A DNA stretch of 5,966 nucleotides from Ilumatobacter sp. (GTDB taxonomy: Bacteria > Actinomycetota > Acidimicrobiia > Acidimicrobiales > Ilumatobacteraceae). A program made the position numbers and the translations under genes. Positions 4,192 to 5,966 of the stretch are shown here, one piece after another; the stretch's first letter is position 1, and every line of letters starts with the position of its first letter. The stretch covers positions 1 to 5,966 of the forward strand of contig JAJCXU010000123.1 in assembly GCA_029263275.1 (NCBI GenBank). Reading direction: 5' to 3'. The notes under the pieces were generated by a model. It had not been told where the DNA came from, made no database searches, and was given only the letters and a program-made list of their open reading frames with translations.

Positions 4192-5966
4192 CGTTCGGCG
4201 CCGCTGGGATGGGCGCTGCGACGTGGAACGGCGCGATGCCGCGTTCGATTGCACGTTCGATGTCGGTGACCTCGTTGGCCCCGATGTGCAGCCAACGATC
4301 TGGTTGGGGATCCTCGGCCGCACGGACCAGGTCCCACATCGGACCATCGTCCTTGCGCGCTCCGCACACGCTCGAGATGTACACGTCATCGAACAGGTCG
4401 CCGAGACCGATTTCCGCGAGCACGTCCTCGACGGCGGCGAGCGGTTGGTCGGTGTCGGTCATCAGGACAAAGCGCCGCCGTGCGCCGCCGTGCGAGGAGA
4501 CTCCGGAGCGATCGTGCAACAGTTCGTCGATCAGCCACTTGCGCGGAGTCATGGCATCGGTGTCAGTCGAGCCGGTGACCAACGTGCCGAACAGCCCGAC
4601 GGTGACGAGCTTGGCTGAATCCAACGCAGCCTTCAGGACGTCGACATCCGCAGGTCCGTATTTCGGATGGTGCCGAGGCGACCAGTTTCGTCTCCACTGC
4701 GCGGCGGCAGCGTCGAACTCCACCGTGTCGAACCCGGCCACCGCAGCGGCTGCCGGAATCGATCGCTCGATGGCATGGGCGAGGGTGTCGTCGTTTTGGC
4801 CGTGCTCGCGGTCGAAGTCGCCCGCTGTGAGTTCGAGGTCGAGCAGCGGGCGCATGGCATCGACCTTCGCCCAGAACATCCCACCCACGGGATAGACGAC
4901 GTAGCCGTGCGCCGACCGATCGGTGACACCCAGTCGGTCGTACAAGTCGGCGCCGGCCGTAGCGGTCCCGAACCAATAGTGCGCGTAGTGCGTGATGGGG
5001 TCCCAGGTCGGACCATGGACGACGCCGACGCTCGGATCGTCGGCCAGCAGGCTCAGGATCGCGTCGACACCTGACGTTGATGGCAGGAGCGATCCGACGA
5101 GATGTGTGCGCCAATCCGTCCGCTCGTAGCCCATGTGGAGCGACTTCTTGGTGTGGAGATGGAGGAGGTGCTCGTGACCGTTGATCTCGTCGGCGAAGGA
5201 GCAGAGCAGGGGAGCGAAGTTGCGACCCCGGTTGGGTGCCACCTTGATGACTCGCGGCTGGTCGGGTCCGAGCACGTCGTCGATCGTTCGGTGAGCCTGC
5301 GTGGCATCGGCGAGGTTGGTGACGCTGACGAGCAGGGTTGGCGTGACCGGAAGGAGCGTGAGGCGACGGAGCAGGGAGGCAAGCACGTCGAGGTAGTACG
5401 CGTGGATCATCACCACGAGGTCCAGATCGGCGAGTTCGGAGCGGGCTCTGACCCGATGTCGGACCAACGGTTGGCCTGGTGGATCCGTCGGTGTTCGGGC
5501 AAGAACGCGCGGTCGTATCGACGGGACGATCGTCGACGCTTCGGTGGCCAGCCAATGGTCGAGCGGATGCTGGTCGATACCCGCCGCTGTGAGTTGGGAT
5601 TGGTAGTCGGCTTGGTCGAACACGGGACTCGGGTCGAGCCCGGTTCGGTCGTAGTGCGCGAGCGGATGTTCGTGCTCGAAGTCGGCGCCGTCGACTCCTG
5701 AATGCGCCTGTCGGTACCAGACTTCGTCAAACCACTGCGACGTGATTGCGGAGAGACGTTGTGTTCCTGTCTTCTGTGATTGGAAGGTGCGGTGAAGGTG
5801 CGTCAGCGCGGCGCCGTCGGCGTCAGGGTGTGCCAGTACATAGGCCGCCGAGTCGAACATCGGCCCGGGGCTCCGATTCTCGAGTTCGCCGTGACCAAGA
5901 AAGTGACCGAGTGGGTCCGCGCCGGCCAGCTTCACGTCGTCGTTGTTTTCGAGGTACCAGAGCGCG
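4184..5966 (-). CDS. RgpF-like rhamnan synthesis protein with C-terminal HAD domain (5' end beyond window)
   Basis: The C-terminal 593 residues of a larger protein; numbering starts at the first full codon, 5965-5963. The GTG at 5935 is not the start, because a conserved repeat runs through it: WYLENNDDV...DPLGHFLGHG...R.P..FD. Residues 3-43, 78-121 and part of 121-142 hold such repeats, common in surface-glycan proteins. The RgpF-like domain (about 180-415) shows VMIHAYYLDVL, PNRGRNFAPLL (244-254), HLLHLHTKKS (266-275), YPVGGMFWAK (358-367) and HAIERSIP. RgpF proteins take part in rhamnose-containing polysaccharide assembly; the exact reaction here is not readable. A HAD-like domain follows (about 452-580) resembling COG5610 hydrolases. 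Motif I is VGLFGTL, with Gly457 in place of the nucleophilic Asp; Thr503 (motif II) and Lys538 (motif III) remain. Motif IV is IGANEVTD, with Ala563 replacing Asp while Asp568 stays. Only 46 residues separate motifs I and II, so the cap is minimal. The domain is probably not a working phosphatase. The gene converges on the methyltransferase with an 8-bp overlap. Confidence 0.85.
   Translation of the reverse strand, partial: ALWYLENNDDVKLAGADPLGHFLGHGELENRSPGPMFDSAAYVLAHPDADGAALTHLHRTFQSQKTGTQRLSAITSQWFDEVWYRQAHSGVDGADFEHEHPLAHYDRTGLDPSPVFDQADYQSQLTAAGIDQHPLDHWLATEASTIVPSIRPRVLARTPTDPPGQPLVRHRVRARSELADLDLVVMIHAYYLDVLASLLRRLTLLPVTPTLLVSVTNLADATQAHRTIDDVLGPDQPRVIKVAPNRGRNFAPLLCSFADEINGHEHLLHLHTKKSLHMGYERTDWRTHLVGSLLPSTSGVDAILSLLADDPSVGVVHGPTWDPITHYAHYWFGTATAGADLYDRLGVTDRSAHGYVVYPVGGMFWAKVDAMRPLLDLELTAGDFDREHGQNDDTLAHAIERSIPAAAAVAGFDTVEFDAAAAQWRRNWSPRHHPKYGPADVDVLKAALDSAKLVTVGLFGTLVTGSTDTDAMTPRKWLIDELLHDRSGVSSHGGARRRFVLMTDTDQPLAAVEDVLAEIGLGDLFDDVYISSVCGARKDDGPMWDLVRAAEDPQPDRWLHIGANEVTDIERAIERGIAPFHVAAPIPAAPNVT

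Noticed and set aside
3481..4389. A 302-residue minus-strand frame across the methyltransferase and the end of the RgpF-like gene
   Set aside because: It is a shadow in another frame over both real genes, with no domain and atypical composition.
4563..5555. A 330-residue minus-strand frame inside the RgpF-like gene
   Set aside because: It is the +1 shadow of the RgpF-like frame and is dominated by Arg/Pro/Ser; the real frame contains the HLHTKKS and FWAK motifs.
5933..5935. GTG as start of the RgpF-like protein
   Set aside because: The conserved repeat motif WYLENNDDV spans this codon and the frame stays open to the window edge, so the true start is outside.

Overview
The window is GC-rich (roughly 60-65% by eye) bacterial DNA with dense, short-spaced genes, one GTG start and no clear Shine-Dalgarno sequences. 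Instead, TAnnnT-like -10 hexamers end 6-7 bases before the start codons, which suggests leaderless transcription. Together with the protein character, this points to a high-GC actinobacterium. An Acidimicrobiia-type lineage is my best guess, but the window alone does not prove it. I see no phage, IS transposase, CRISPR, tRNA or rRNA.

Layout: (1) 1-968, minus strand: the first 322 residues of a class II (E. coli-like) xylose isomerase, cut by the window edge. (2) 969-1044: a 76-bp spacer holding a strong imperfect palindrome that resembles a REP element and runs into the stop of the next gene. (3) 1045-1674, minus: a complete short metallo-beta-lactamase-fold hydrolase of the glyoxalase II type. 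(4) 1675-1727: a 53-bp divergent promoter region. (5) 1728-3149, plus: a full-length pyruvate kinase homologue that lacks several landmark active-site residues. (6) 3150-3225: a 76-bp spacer with a -10 element and no convincing terminator. (7) 3226-4191, plus: a SAM-dependent methyltransferase of the type found in surface-polysaccharide clusters, with a basic C-terminal tail. (8) 4184-5966, minus: the C-terminal 593 residues of a large protein with Y..N.DV-type repeats, a rhamnan-synthesis F (RgpF-like) domain and a degenerate HAD domain. Its start lies outside the window. Genes 7 and 8 converge and overlap tail-to-tail by 8 bp.

The left part (xylose isomerase, glyoxalase-II-like hydrolase, pyruvate kinase homologue) is central-carbon metabolism. 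The right part (methyltransferase and RgpF-like protein) looks like the edge of a surface glycan gene cluster. The most notable observations are two apparently degenerate enzymes, the pyruvate kinase homologue and the HAD domain fused to the RgpF-like protein, and the REP-like palindrome between the hydrolase and the xylose isomerase.
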